64,000 nucleotides of DNA from Piscinibacter gummiphilus. GTDB taxonomy: Bacteria > Pseudomonadota > Gammaproteobacteria > Burkholderiales > Burkholderiaceae_C. Under the pieces are notes generated by a model, which worked only from the letters and a program-made list of their open reading frames with translations, was not told the origin of the DNA and made no database searches. Where the stretch lies: NCBI RefSeq assembly GCF_002116905.1, contig NZ_CP015118.1:2108001-2172000 (forward strand), in the 5' to 3' direction. This document shows, one piece after another, positions 33,103-42,692 of this stretch (the stretch's first letter is position 1; the number at the start of each line of letters is the position of its first letter). The position numbers and the translations under genes were made by a program.

Positions 33103-35571
33103 ATGAGAAAACTCCTCGACGGCTACCCGATCCCGGACGGCCGATACGACGAACTGCTGGCCGGCCCGGGGACGCCGCGTCCGCACTGGGATGCCTTCCT
33201 GCGCTCGCTGGCCGCCCGCCAGGGGCCGGAGGTCAGCGACACGCTGTCGCTCACGGAACGCGAGATCCGCGAGAACGGCATCACCTACAACGTCTACGCC
33301 GACCCGAAGGGCGCCGACCGCCCCTGGGAGGTCGACCCCCTGCCACTGCTGCTGTCCGCCTCGGAATGGGACGAGATCGAGGCCGGCATCGCCCAGCGCG
33401 CCGAGCTGCTCAACCGCGTGCTGGCCGACATCTACGGCCCGCAGGAGCTGCTGCGCAGCGGCGCCATCCCGCCGTCCATCGTCTTCGGCCACAGCGGCTA
33501 CCTGCACCAGGTGCAGTCCATCCGCCCGCCGGGCGGCGCCCACCTGTTCCACTACGCCGCCGATCTCGCCCGGTCGCCCGACGGCCGCTGGTGGGTCGTG
33601 AACGATCGCACCCAGGCACCGTCCGGCGCGGGCTACGCGCTCGAGAACCGGCTCGTGGTGTCCCGCGTGTTCCCGCAGCTCTACGGCGACCTGCGGGTGC
33701 AGCACCTCGCCGCGTTCTTCGCGAACCTGCGCGAGTCGGTGCTGCGCTGGGCCCCGAAGGGCGATGGCCCGCCGTTGATCGTGCTGCTCACGCCGGGCCC
33801 GTACAACGAGACCTACTTCGAGCACGCGCTGCTCGCGCGCTACCTCGGCTTCACGCTGGTCGAGGGCAGCGACCTGACGGTGCGCGACGGCAAGGTGTGG
33901 CTCAAGACCGTCGAGGGCCTGCGCCGCGTGCACGCGCTGCTGCGCCGCCTCGACGACGACTATTGCGATCCGCTCGAACTGCGGTCCGACTCGGCCCTCG
34001 GCATCGCGGGCCTCACCGATTGCGCGCGCCGCGGCACCGTGATGATCGCCAACGCGCTGGGTTCGGGTGTGATCGAGTCGGGCGCGCTGCTCGGCTTCCT
34101 GCCCAAGCTCAGCGAGCAGCTGCTCGGCGAGTCGCTGCGGCTGCCGTCGGTGGCCACCTGGTGGCTCGGCGAAAAGGCCGCGTTCGAGGATGCGTGGGAG
34201 CGCCTCGACCACCTGATCATCAAGCCCATCGACCGCACGACCCCCGAGCCCGCGGTGTTCGGCGCCGACCTGTCGCCCGCGCAGCGCGACGAACTGCGCC
34301 GCCGCGTGGCCGCGCGCCCGCAGCGCTACGTGGCCCAGGAATGGGTGCACGTGTCGCAGGCGCCGGTGCTGGAGCGCGCGCAGGCGCAGTCCCGCGTGGA
34401 CCGCCTCTCGGCGCGGTCGGTCGGCCTGCGCGTGTTCGCCGTGGCCACGCCCAACGGCTACCGCGTGATGCCCGGCGGCCTCACGCGCGTGGCCGGCGAT
34501 GGCGACTCCCGCGTGATCGCGATGCAGCGCGGCGGCCGTTCGAAGGACACCTGGGTGCTCTCCGAGGGCCCGATCAACGCATCGTTCACGCTGCTGTCGA
34601 GCACCGTGACCGCCGACGACCTGGTCACCTCCCGCGGCAACCTGCCGTCGCGCGCGGCCGAGAACCTGTACTGGTTCGGCCGCTACGGCGAACGCTGCGA
34701 GGCCTCGGCGCGCACGCTGCGCGTGGCCATCGCTGGCGTGCTGGGCAACAACGAGTCGCGCGCCGACGGCAACGACACGAGCCTCGCCGCCGTGCTGGCG
34801 CTGGCCGAACACATGGCGCTCATCGAAGCCTCCGACCACCCGGGCACCGAGCTGCTGCGCGCGGCCACGCACCCGGACGAAGGCCTGAGCCAGCGCCTGC
34901 GCCAGCTCTCGCGCGTGGCGTTCACGCTGCGCGACCGCATGTCCGCCGACAACTGGCGCACGCTGAATCAGCTCACATCCGACCCGGTGTTCCAGCGCGG
35001 CAGCTCGCTGCCGCTCGCGCTCGCCTGGCTCGACCGCGCGGTCACCACGAGCACCACGCTCTCGGGCTTCGTGCTCGACGGCATGACCCGTGGCACCGGC
35101 TGGCGCTTCCTCTCGATCGGCCGCCGCATCGAGCGGCTCACGAACCAGTGCCTCGCACTGCACGTCGCCCTCGAGGAGGGGCGCGACAGCGGGCTCGAAT
35201 GGCTGCTCGAGTGGGCCGACTCGTCGGTCACGTACCGCTCGCGCTACCTCGTCGCACCCGAATGGATGCCGGTGCTCGACCTGCTGGTGCGCGACGACAC
35301 CAACCCGCGCTCGGTGGCCTTCCAGCTGAAGGGACTGGTGGAGTACGTCGCGAAGCTCGAGCGCGCCCACGGCCGCTTCGCGGGCGACGTGCTCGCGCCG
35401 GTGCACCAGACGCTCACGCAGCTGTCCCCCGCGGACCTGCACCCGGAGAGCGCGGTGCTGCGCGGGCTGCTGGTGCAGCTGCAGCAGGTGGCGCGCACGG
35501 TGTCCGACGAGCTGACGCTCAAGTTCTTCTCGCACGCCAGCTCGCGCAGCGTGCTGTCGCTGGTGGCATGA
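33103..35571 (+). CDS. Circularly permuted ATP-grasp / alpha-E fusion protein
   Basis: 822 aa from the ATG at 33103 with TAGGAG upstream. The N-terminal 470 residues are a circularly permuted ATP-grasp domain (GYLHQVQSI, GAHLFHYAADLARSPDG, DRTQAPSGAGYALENR, LIIKPIDR). From about residue 510 the DUF403/alpha-E helical domain follows (SRAAENLYWFGRYGERCE). In many genomes these are separate genes; here they are fused. The ATP-grasp part is predicted to form peptide bonds, giving a tagging or small-peptide synthesis role with the adjacent transglutaminase-like protein. The product is unknown. Confidence 0.9.
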   Translation: MRKLLDGYPIPDGRYDELLAGPGTPRPHWDAFLRSLAARQGPEVSDTLSLTEREIRENGITYNVYADPKGADRPWEVDPLPLLLSASEWDEIEAGIAQRAELLNRVLADIYGPQELLRSGAIPPSIVFGHSGYLHQVQSIRPPGGAHLFHYAADLARSPDGRWWVVNDRTQAPSGAGYALENRLVVSRVFPQLYGDLRVQHLAAFFANLRESVLRWAPKGDGPPLIVLLTPGPYNETYFEHALLARYLGFTLVEGSDLTVRDGKVWLKTVEGLRRVHALLRRLDDDYCDPLELRSDSALGIAGLTDCARRGTVMIANALGSGVIESGALLGFLPKLSEQLLGESLRLPSVATWWLGEKAAFEDAWERLDHLIIKPIDRTTPEPAVFGADLSPAQRDELRRRVAARPQRYVAQEWVHVSQAPVLERAQAQSRVDRLSARSVGLRVFAVATPNGYRVMPGGLTRVAGDGDSRVIAMQRGGRSKDTWVLSEGPINASFTLLSSTVTADDLVTSRGNLPSRAAENLYWFGRYGERCEASARTLRVAIAGVLGNNESRADGNDTSLAAVLALAEHMALIEASDHPGTELLRAATHPDEGLSQRLRQLSRVAFTLRDRMSADNWRTLNQLTSDPVFQRGSSLPLALAWLDRAVTTSTTLSGFVLDGMTRGTGWRFLSIGRRIERLTNQCLALHVALEEGRDSGLEWLLEWADSSVTYRSRYLVAPEWMPVLDLLVRDDTNPRSVAFQLKGLVEYVAKLERAHGRFAGDVLAPVHQTLTQLSPADLHPESAVLRGLLVQLQQVARTVSDELTLKFFSHASSRSVLSLVA

Positions 35572-36455
35572 CGATGCAGGACACCCGATACCGCGTCGAG
35601 CACGAGACCCGCTACGTCTACGCGGCGCCCGTCTCGCAGTCGTGGCAGCTCGCGCGCCTGACCCCTCGCCAGCTGCCGTGGCAGCAACTGCTCGCGTGTG
35701 CCATCCAGATCGACCCGCCGCCGGACGAGCGCCACGAGGCCCCCGACAGCTTCGGCAACACCGTCACGCACTTCGGGCTGCTGCGCTCGCACCGTGTGCT
35801 GCGCGTGCGGATGACCTGCGAGGTGGACGTGGCGCCGCGGCCCGATCCCGCGGACGCGCCGCCCCTCGCGTGGGAGGCCGTGCGCGAGGCGGTGTCCGCA
35901 CCCGGTGGTCCGCACGACCTGATGGCCGCGCGAATGTGCGAGCCCACGCGGCTGCTGCCGCTGTCCGATGCGGCCTACCGCTACGGGCACGCGTCCCTGA
36001 CCCCCGGCCGCGACTGGCTCGAGGCGCTGCTCGACCTCACGTCGCGCATCCATGCCGAGTTCGAGTTCGATCCCGACGCCACCACGGTCAGCACGTCCGT
36101 CGACGAGGTGCTCGTGCAGCGCCGCGGCGTGTGCCAGGACTTCGCGCACCTGATGATCGCGTGCATCCGCGCGCACGGGCTGCCGGCGCGGTACGTGTCC
36201 GGCTACCTGCTGACCGATCCGCCGCCGGGCGCGCCGCGCCTGATGGGCGTGGACGCGTCGCACGCGTGGGTCGCCGCGTACGCGCCCGGCCACGGCTGGG
36301 TCGAGTTCGATCCCACCAACAACCAGCTTGCCGACTCCCGCTACATCACGCTCGGGTGGGGCGCCGACTTCGCCGACGCCGGGCCGCTGCGCGGTGTCAT
36401 CCTCGGCAGCGGGCAGCAGGAGCTCCACGTCTCGGTGAGCGTGATCCCCATCTGA
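35568..36455 (+). CDS. Transglutaminase-like cysteine peptidase of the alpha-E system
   Basis: 295 aa from an ATG that overlaps the preceding stop (ATGA). An N-terminal beta domain (YRVEHETRYVYAAPVSQSWQ) precedes a transglutaminase fold with Cys in RRGVCQDFAHL, His in SHAWVAAYAPG and Asp in WVEFDPTNN. Members of this group usually follow the ATP-grasp/alpha-E genes and are thought to cleave or transfer the peptide those proteins make. Expression is translationally coupled to the fusion protein. Confidence 0.9.
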   Translation: MTMQDTRYRVEHETRYVYAAPVSQSWQLARLTPRQLPWQQLLACAIQIDPPPDERHEAPDSFGNTVTHFGLLRSHRVLRVRMTCEVDVAPRPDPADAPPLAWEAVREAVSAPGGPHDLMAARMCEPTRLLPLSDAAYRYGHASLTPGRDWLEALLDLTSRIHAEFEFDPDATTVSTSVDEVLVQRRGVCQDFAHLMIACIRAHGLPARYVSGYLLTDPPPGAPRLMGVDASHAWVAAYAPGHGWVEFDPTNNQLADSRYITLGWGADFADAGPLRGVILGSGQQELHVSVSVIPI

Positions 36456-36466
36456 AGGAGGCAGCC

Positions 36467-37258
36467 ATGTCCTACTCCCCCCTGTCGATCGAAGCCGCGG
36501 CCGACGCCAACCTGGTCGCCTCGTACCGTGCACACCTCGCCTGGCAGGAACCGTGCGAGAGCGTGGAGGCCGACGGCCTGCTCGCGGTGGCCGGCGGCAA
36601 CCGCTTCCCCGGGCCGTACAAGAACATCGTCGTGCGGCTCGATCCCGACCTGCCCGCCGACCGCCTGCTCGAACGGGCCCACGCCTTCTTCGATCCGCTC
36701 GACCGCAAGTTCTCGGTGGTGGCGAGGTCCAGCCGCGACCCCGACCTGGAGGCCTACCTGCGCGGCATCGGCTACGAAATGCGCTCCGAGTCGCCGTGCA
36801 TGGTGGTGGAGCAGCCCGTGCCGGTGCGGCCGGTGGACGAACACGTGCGCATCGAACGCTTCCGCGACCTGGGCCATGTGCGCGATGCCATCGGCGTGGG
36901 CGCGAACGCATTCGCTTCGCTGGGCCTGCCGGTGGAGGAAGCCCACACCATGCTTGCGCAGCACGACCGCCTGCTCGACGACGACGTGGCGGGGTTCGTT
37001 GCGTATGTCGACGATGAACCCGCGGCCACCGCGCTGACGCTGTTCAGCGATGGCGCCGCGGGCGTGTACTGGGTGGCCACGCTGCCCGCGTCGCGCGGGC
37101 GTGGCCTGGGCGAGGTGTGCACCGCACTCGCCACCAACGCCGGCTTCGAACGCGGCGCGCCGGTGGTGACCCTGCAGGCGAGTCCGATGGGGCTGCCGAT
37201 CTACACGCGGATGGGGTATCGGGCGTGTGATCAGCTGCGCAGATACCGGTTGCCCTGA
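36467..37258 (+). CDS. GNAT family N-acetyltransferase
   Basis: 263 aa, ATG at 36467 with GAAGGAGG upstream. The C-terminal GNAT fold has the acetyl-CoA loop SRGRGLGEVCTALATNAGF and VTLQASPMGLPIYTRMGYRACDQ; the N-terminal half has a degenerate second GNAT-like lobe. The acceptor is not known. It sits 11 bp after the transglutaminase gene and is probably in the same operon, so it may modify the product of the ATP-grasp system. Confidence 0.85.
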   Translation: MSYSPLSIEAAADANLVASYRAHLAWQEPCESVEADGLLAVAGGNRFPGPYKNIVVRLDPDLPADRLLERAHAFFDPLDRKFSVVARSSRDPDLEAYLRGIGYEMRSESPCMVVEQPVPVRPVDEHVRIERFRDLGHVRDAIGVGANAFASLGLPVEEAHTMLAQHDRLLDDDVAGFVAYVDDEPAATALTLFSDGAAGVYWVATLPASRGRGLGEVCTALATNAGFERGAPVVTLQASPMGLPIYTRMGYRACDQLRRYRLP

Positions 37259-37309
37259 CCCTCCCGTTGATCCGCAGGCCATCGCAGCGCCCCGGCCCTG
37301 CTGCTGCGC

Positions 37310-38383
37310 CTACCTTCGCGCGTTGCCGTCCTGCGCAGCGCTCGACTTCATCTCCTGGCTATACAGAGACTTCGCCACGTAAGCGTAGCTGTCTGCATTC
37401 AGCAGCCAGTCCTCCACTTCGTTTTCCACGTCCAGTTCGTTCTTGCGCGTCATCGGGTAGGCGGTCTTGCCGTTGATGAACTCCCCGCCAACCCAGCGCT
37501 GCTGCAGGCCCGACTTCACTTTCTGCAGGAAGGCAGCATCGCTCTGCGTGCGCATCGCCGTTCTCTGTGTGTGTGTCAGATCCTGGCGGGCGTCGAGTTT
37601 GCGGTCTTCCCGCTTCTTCGCCGCAGCGACGGTGTCCCACTTGTAGCAAACGTCCTTGGTCTGCGCCCATTTGTGCGTCGCCTCGTGCACGATGACGCGC
37701 GCGACGGTGATCGGCTTGGCCTCGCGCTGCTCCTGCAGCCAGTCGTAGCTCATGTGGATCGGACCGGCCTCGAAGCCGGGACGTGCCATGAGCCAGTGGC
37801 CCGTGATCGGGTCGAACCTGTCCATGAAATAGAACTTCAGGCGCTCGTGACGGTCGTCGGCGGTGTGGGCCACGAACGCTGCGGCGTTCGCCGGGGTGAC
37901 GCCTTCGCGAAGCGAACTGCCAGCCTTGTCGAACAGCTGGATGCGGTACGCGTTGGTCAGGCCCGCCAACGTCTTCGCGAAGAGTTTGCGGATCTTCTCG
38001 ATCCGGATCCACTGCGCATGGCCCGGTTCCACCAGATGCACGTAGGGGTCGATGTGGAAGTACTTGTAGAGCGCGAGGATCGTGCGTTCGTCGCAGACAT
38101 CGGCGATCTGGGGCCCCCGGTTCGGCCCGGACATGCTGTATCGCGCGAGGAGCCTGTCGATCCGCTGGAGCGCCGTCTTCACCATCTCGGGTGCGATCGG
38201 GATCGCCTGCAACAGCAGGCTCTTGCTCTTGGCGTAGTTCGTGTTGTAGGTGACCTTGTCCGAGCCGGACAGGTTCTGCGGGTTCTGCTCCCCGAAGTGC
38301 CTGATGGAGGTTGCGCTCAGGCGCGCGTCCTCGCGATCTCCGAAGCCGACCGTCACCTTTCCGACCGTGAACAGATCCGACAT
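37310..38383 (-). CDS. M35-like (aspzincin) metallopeptidase-domain protein
   Basis: 357 aa from the ATG at 38383. A zinc site VIVHEATHKW (His233, Glu234, His237) is followed by TKDVCY, matching the aspzincin TxDxxY pattern, so Asp244 is the likely third ligand. Near the C-terminus NADSYAYVAKS matches the family's final motif. There is no signal peptide, unlike secreted deuterolysins. An upstream 24-codon extension of the frame is not needed. The coding sequence is less GC-biased than its neighbours, hinting at transfer. It could be a cell-contact effector or a cytoplasmic peptidase; both are inference. Confidence 0.7.
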   Translation of the reverse strand: MSDLFTVGKVTVGFGDREDARLSATSIRHFGEQNPQNLSGSDKVTYNTNYAKSKSLLLQAIPIAPEMVKTALQRIDRLLARYSMSGPNRGPQIADVCDERTILALYKYFHIDPYVHLVEPGHAQWIRIEKIRKLFAKTLAGLTNAYRIQLFDKAGSSLREGVTPANAAAFVAHTADDRHERLKFYFMDRFDPITGHWLMARPGFEAGPIHMSYDWLQEQREAKPITVARVIVHEATHKWAQTKDVCYKWDTVAAAKKREDRKLDARQDLTHTQRTAMRTQSDAAFLQKVKSGLQQRWVGGEFINGKTAYPMTRKNELDVENEVEDWLLNADSYAYVAKSLYSQEMKSSAAQDGNARR

Positions 38384-38509
38384 GACACATCCCTTCGGCA
38401 CGGTGTTCGATGGGGGATGCCTCGAACCGGTGCCGCGCGGCCGAGCGCGTGCCATTGTGCGTCGACGCGCGGTTCGTTGGCAATGCGGGTCCTGCCCGCC
38501 GAGGGCACG

Positions 38510-39613
38510 TCAGGGCTGAGCGCGGTGCACCCGCCCCACCGCCTCGCCCAGCTCGATCACCGCCAGCGCGTAGTAGCTCGACCAGTTGTACCGCGTCACC
38601 GCATAGAAGTTCTCGGTCCCCGCGATGTAGCTCGGCGCCGCGGCCCCGTTCTGCAGTTCGACCAGCGCGAGCTTCCCGTCGTAGTCGGCCGCACGCGCCT
38701 CCAGCGCGGCGCCGCGTTCCCCGAACTGCTGCACCGTGAACGTCGGCAGGATGTCCGGCCCGAGGAGCGTGGCGCGGTCGGACGTATCGACCGGCGGCTC
38801 CACCGCGAAGCGCGTGGGCTTGTCGCGCTGCCAGCCGTTCTCGGCGAGGAAGTGGGCGACGCTGCCGATGACGTCGGCGGTGCTGCGGTTCATGTCGATG
38901 TGGCCGTCGCCGTCGAAGTCCACCGCGTACTTGTTCCAGCTGCTGGGCATGAACTGGCCCATGCCCATCGCGCCGGCGTAGCTGCCCTTCGGGGCGAGGG
39001 GGTCGAGGTCCTCGCTGTGGGCCATCACGAAGAATTGTTCGAGTTCGTCGCGGAAGAAGGCGCTGCGGTCCTTGCGGCCCGTGGGGAAGTCGAAGGACAG
39101 CGTGGCGAGGGCGTCGATCACGCGGAAGTTGCCCATCTGGCGGCCGTAGATGCTCTCGACGCCGATCACCCCGACGACGATCTCGGCGGGCACGCCATAC
39201 ATCGCGCTGGCCTTCACCAGCCACTTCTCGTTTTCGCGCCAGAAGGCGAGGCCGGCACGGATGCGGATGGGTTCGACGAAACGCGAGCGGTACGCGGCCC
39301 AGTTCTTCGCGGTGCCCGCGGGCGGCGGCATGATGAACTTCGCCACGTTCGGCACGAAACGCGATTCGGCGAGTTTGCCCTGCACCCACGCCGGGTCGAG
39401 GTTCTGGCGGGCGGCGAGTTCGGCGCCGAAGCGCATCACGTCCTCGCGCTGGCCGTAGGTGACCACGTCGGGCGCGTTGTCGTCCTGCGCGGCGACGGTG
39501 CGGGCCTTCGGTGGTTTCGCGCACGCGGTCAGCGACACGGTCGAGAAGGCCGAGAGGGCGAGGACCGCCGCGATGGTGCGGCGGAACGGGACGAAGTGTT
39601 TCGGGTGGCGCAT
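38510..39613 (-). CDS. mltB: Lytic murein transglycosylase B
   Basis: 367 aa with a hydrophobic signal ending in STVSLTACA, a lipobox-like site that would anchor the protein in the outer membrane. It cleaves the glycan strand of peptidoglycan with 1,6-anhydro products. The catalytic Glu is in IGVESIYGRQMG, followed by AGAMGMGQFMPSSWNKYAVDFDGDGHIDM (goose-type SLT fold with a calcium-type loop). Full length for MltB. It is 7 bp downstream of the tgpA-end region and on the same strand as that cluster. Confidence 0.92.
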   Translation of the reverse strand: MRHPKHFVPFRRTIAAVLALSAFSTVSLTACAKPPKARTVAAQDDNAPDVVTYGQREDVMRFGAELAARQNLDPAWVQGKLAESRFVPNVAKFIMPPPAGTAKNWAAYRSRFVEPIRIRAGLAFWRENEKWLVKASAMYGVPAEIVVGVIGVESIYGRQMGNFRVIDALATLSFDFPTGRKDRSAFFRDELEQFFVMAHSEDLDPLAPKGSYAGAMGMGQFMPSSWNKYAVDFDGDGHIDMNRSTADVIGSVAHFLAENGWQRDKPTRFAVEPPVDTSDRATLLGPDILPTFTVQQFGERGAALEARAADYDGKLALVELQNGAAAPSYIAGTENFYAVTRYNWSSYYALAVIELGEAVGRVHRAQP

Positions 39614-39620
39614 GTCGGGA

Positions 39621-41657
39621 TTATCGAGGGGACGTCGTGCGGAGCAGGCGACGGGCTTCGGTGCGCAGCGTGGCGAGCCACGCGCGCGACGGGCGGGCGA
39701 GCGCCGCGCGGCCGTAGCGCTGGTGCTCGGCCACCATCAGCAGCGCGGCCAGCGGTTCGCCAGGGGGGCCGAACTTCTCGCGCACCTCACCGGCGAGCTG
39801 CCGCGGCGGCTGGTGGGGCAGTGCGGGCAGGCCCAGGCGGCGCAACTGGCCGGCCACGGCGGCGGCCTGGCGCTGCCACGGGTCCTGCCGCTGGCGGTCC
39901 CACCAGGCCCAGGCGACGCCGACCAGCGCGAGGCCCGAGAGGGTCAGGACCAGCAGCTTCGCGAGGTCCTGCCACGACGGGGATTCGATGCCCAGCCGCG
40001 CCAGTGCGTCGAGCTGCTGGCCGCGCGAGTAGTTCAGCACCCATTGGTTCCAGCGGTTGTCGAGGCTCTCCCACAGCGAACGCAGCTGCGGCAGGAGGTC
40101 CGGGCTCAGGGTGGCGAGCGCGCCGCCGGCGAAGCCGGGCGTCGGGCGCAGGTTGCGGCTGCTGAAGATGCGGTCGGGGGCCACGGCGGCGGTGGGGTCG
40201 GCCCGCACCCAGCCGAGGTCCTCCTGCCAGTACTCGGCCCACGCGTGGGCGTTGCTGTGCCGGACCACGCGCCAGCCCTCGCCGTCGGGCGCCTCGGCCC
40301 CCTGATAGCCGGTGACGATGCGGGCGGGCACGCCCAGCGAACGCATCACGACGACGAAGCTGGCGGCGAAGTGTTCGCAGAAGCCCTGCTTGCGGTCCAG
40401 CCAGAACTCATCGATGGCGGCCCGGCTGTCCGCCTCGCCGTACACGCCGGGTGTCAGCGTGTAGGTGTACTGGTCGGTGCGGATGTGACGGAAGAGTGCG
40501 GCCGCGAGCTGCGCCGGCGTGGCCGACACCAGGTCCGGGCGGGCGCGGAATGCCTCGGCCCACGCGCGCGTGCGGGGTGCCACGCCATCGGGCAGCTGCA
40601 GGGTCTGCTGGCGCTGGCGGTCGGTCAGCGTGCCCTGGTTCAGCTGGTATTCGGGGAAGGCGACGGCGGTGAAGCGCAGGCGGTCCCGGGTCAGGCGGCT
40701 GAGCGCCCAGCCGAGGTCTTCGCGGCGCCGGGCCTCGATGCCGTCGAGCGAGGGGGCATCGGGCGTCGCTTCCAGCAGCGGCAGCAGCGGCAGGCTGGCG
40801 GGTTCGAGCGTGATCTCGTAGCGCACGCCCGCACCGGTGGTGACGAGTGGGTCGGTCCGGATCGGGAGGGGGTAGTCGATGCTGAGGGGGGTCCACAGGA
40901 CCCCGTCGAAGCGGGTGAGGACGGGGCCGCGGAAGTAGAGCCGCTGTCCCGGCACCGACCGGTCGGGGAAACGCACGCGCATCGCGATGCGCTCGTCCAC
41001 CGCCAGCTCGCCCACCGAGCCGAGGTTCATCGAGTTCGACAGTCCCGTGCCGGCGAGGCCCGCTTGCGGCACGCCCCACAGCGGCCCGATGCGCGGGAAC
41101 ATCACGAACAGCAGCACCATGATGGGCGCGCCGAGCGCCGCGGTGCGCAGCGCGAGCGATCCTGCCTGCTTCAGGCTCGGCTGTCCCACCGGCAGGTGTG
41201 CGAGCACGAGCGCCGTCAGCAGGCCCCACACCGAGACCAGCATCGCCGCCGCGACCCCGATCGACTGCGAATAGAGGAAGTGCGTCAGCACGAGGAAGAA
41301 GCCGAGGAAGAACACGACGAACGCATCGCGTCGCGCGCGCAGTTCGAGGGTCTTCAGCGCCATCAGCACCACGGCCATCGTGACGCCGGGGTCCTTGCCG
41401 AAGAGCGTGCGGAACGACAGCAGCGTGAGCGCGGTGGCCGTGGCCAGCGCGGCGATGGGCAGCCAGCGCGGCGGCAGCGGTGCGTTGGTGAAGGCGAGGT
41501 GGGCGCGCCAGACCAGCACGAGGCCCGTGAGCGCGATGCACCACGGGGGCAGGTGGCCCACGTGCGGCAGCACGGTCCAGAGGATGACGGCGAGCAGGAA
41601 CAGCGTGTCGCGCGCGTCGCGCGGCAGGGAGCGCCGGCGGAACGAGGGGGAGCTCAC
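39621..41657 (-). CDS. tgpA: TgpA-like membrane transglutaminase (DUF3488/DUF4129)
   Basis: 678 aa from a GTG at 41657 that overlaps the DUF58 stop. The N-terminal half has about six membrane helices (DUF3488 region), then a periplasmic transglutaminase domain with Cys in KQGFCEHFAASF, His in NAHAWAEYW and Asp in VRADPTAAV. A last helix precedes a cytoplasmic DUF4129-like tail. In Pseudomonas, TgpA is essential and probably acts at the cell envelope. The usual moxR partner is not adjacent; see the finding on this locus. Confidence 0.9.
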   Translation of the reverse strand: MSSPSFRRRSLPRDARDTLFLLAVILWTVLPHVGHLPPWCIALTGLVLVWRAHLAFTNAPLPPRWLPIAALATATALTLLSFRTLFGKDPGVTMAVVLMALKTLELRARRDAFVVFFLGFFLVLTHFLYSQSIGVAAAMLVSVWGLLTALVLAHLPVGQPSLKQAGSLALRTAALGAPIMVLLFVMFPRIGPLWGVPQAGLAGTGLSNSMNLGSVGELAVDERIAMRVRFPDRSVPGQRLYFRGPVLTRFDGVLWTPLSIDYPLPIRTDPLVTTGAGVRYEITLEPASLPLLPLLEATPDAPSLDGIEARRREDLGWALSRLTRDRLRFTAVAFPEYQLNQGTLTDRQRQQTLQLPDGVAPRTRAWAEAFRARPDLVSATPAQLAAALFRHIRTDQYTYTLTPGVYGEADSRAAIDEFWLDRKQGFCEHFAASFVVVMRSLGVPARIVTGYQGAEAPDGEGWRVVRHSNAHAWAEYWQEDLGWVRADPTAAVAPDRIFSSRNLRPTPGFAGGALATLSPDLLPQLRSLWESLDNRWNQWVLNYSRGQQLDALARLGIESPSWQDLAKLLVLTLSGLALVGVAWAWWDRQRQDPWQRQAAAVAGQLRRLGLPALPHQPPRQLAGEVREKFGPPGEPLAALLMVAEHQRYGRAALARPSRAWLATLRTEARRLLRTTSPR

Positions 41658-42667
41658 TGCCACAGCGCGAGTCCTTCGAGGCAGCGGCGCTGGTGATCCT
41701 CGCCATGGGCGGGCGGGATCTCGAGTCCGGGCAGGCGCAGCCCGTGGCGGGCATGGCCGCGCTCGGCCACCTGCACCCAGGCCGCGAGCCGCGACAGGCG
41801 TTCCTCGGGCGGGAGCCCCGCGCAGTGCTGCCAGTCGAGCCACAGCTCGTGCCGGGCCGCGGTGCTGGTGTCGCGGCTGACCAGGTCGCCGCCGGTCTCG
41901 AGGTAGCGGGCCGCCTTTTTCCACACGACGAGCTTGAGCGGGTCGCCACGCCGGTAGTTGCGGATGCCTTCCACCTCGCCGCCGTCGGACACCCGCCGCG
42001 CCGTGGCGGTGTCGCTCGGCGACGTGTGCGAGGGCGGCAGCGGCGCCGGCGGGTGCTCGGGCTGCGGGTACACGAGCACCGTGGCGGCCGGCCGCCACAC
42101 GGACCAGGCGCGGAACAGGCCGAGCGGGAAGCGGGTCTCCACGGTGAGCACCGGCATCGCATGCAGCCCGCGCCGCAGGGGCACGAAGCTCACCTGCGCG
42201 TGGGCCTGGCCACCGGCCTCGACGTTGATCCACGTGAGGCTGTCGGCGGAGCCCGATTCGGTGCGCAGCCCGATGCCGTAGCGGGCCGGACCGGTGCTGC
42301 CGAGGGTCACGTCCATCACGACGGGCGAGCCGGCGAACGAGGGTTTCGGCGGGCGCAGCTGCAGCGTGAGGCCGCGCAGCGTGTTGTGGGTCAGGTGCAT
42401 CGATACGAGCCCGCTGCCGGCCAGCAGGAAGGTCAGCACGTAGCCGAGGTTGAGCTGGTAGTTGATGGACGCGAGCAGCAGCACGATCACCGTGGCCCCG
42501 AACATCAGCCCCGCCCGGCTCGGCAGGATGTAGATGTTGCGCTGGGTCAGCACCTGCGTGTCGGTGCGGGGCAGGCGCTGCTGCCACCAGGCGCGGAAGC
42601 GCTGCCGCGTGGCGACGACGGGGTGGAGAAGGGGCTGGAATCGGGCGCGGAGGGCGGCGGCGGGCAT
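41654..42667 (-). CDS. DUF58 domain protein
   Basis: 337 aa from the ATG at 42667, with a GTG one codon upstream as alternative. Two hydrophobic segments near the N-terminus (AGLMFGATVIVLLLASINY, LGYVLTFLLAGSGLV) lead to a cytoplasmic domain whose DUF58 core is GEVEGIRNYRRGDPLKLVVWKKAARY. DUF58 proteins usually carry a VWA-like fold and act with MoxR AAA+ ATPases and TgpA. This gene and tgpA overlap by 4 bp. Confidence 0.9.
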   Translation of the reverse strand: MPAAALRARFQPLLHPVVATRQRFRAWWQQRLPRTDTQVLTQRNIYILPSRAGLMFGATVIVLLLASINYQLNLGYVLTFLLAGSGLVSMHLTHNTLRGLTLQLRPPKPSFAGSPVVMDVTLGSTGPARYGIGLRTESGSADSLTWINVEAGGQAHAQVSFVPLRRGLHAMPVLTVETRFPLGLFRAWSVWRPAATVLVYPQPEHPPAPLPPSHTSPSDTATARRVSDGGEVEGIRNYRRGDPLKLVVWKKAARYLETGGDLVSRDTSTAARHELWLDWQHCAGLPPEERLSRLAAWVQVAERGHARHGLRLPGLEIPPAHGEDHQRRCLEGLALWQ

Positions 42668-42692
42668 CACGACATCGTAATGCCCCGCGCGT

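Noticed and set aside
39621..42587. A TgpA start in the DUF58 region giving a 988-residue protein
   Set aside because: The upstream third overlaps DUF58 out of frame, and a GTG at 41657 forms the common 4-bp overlap. The shorter protein has the expected domain layout.
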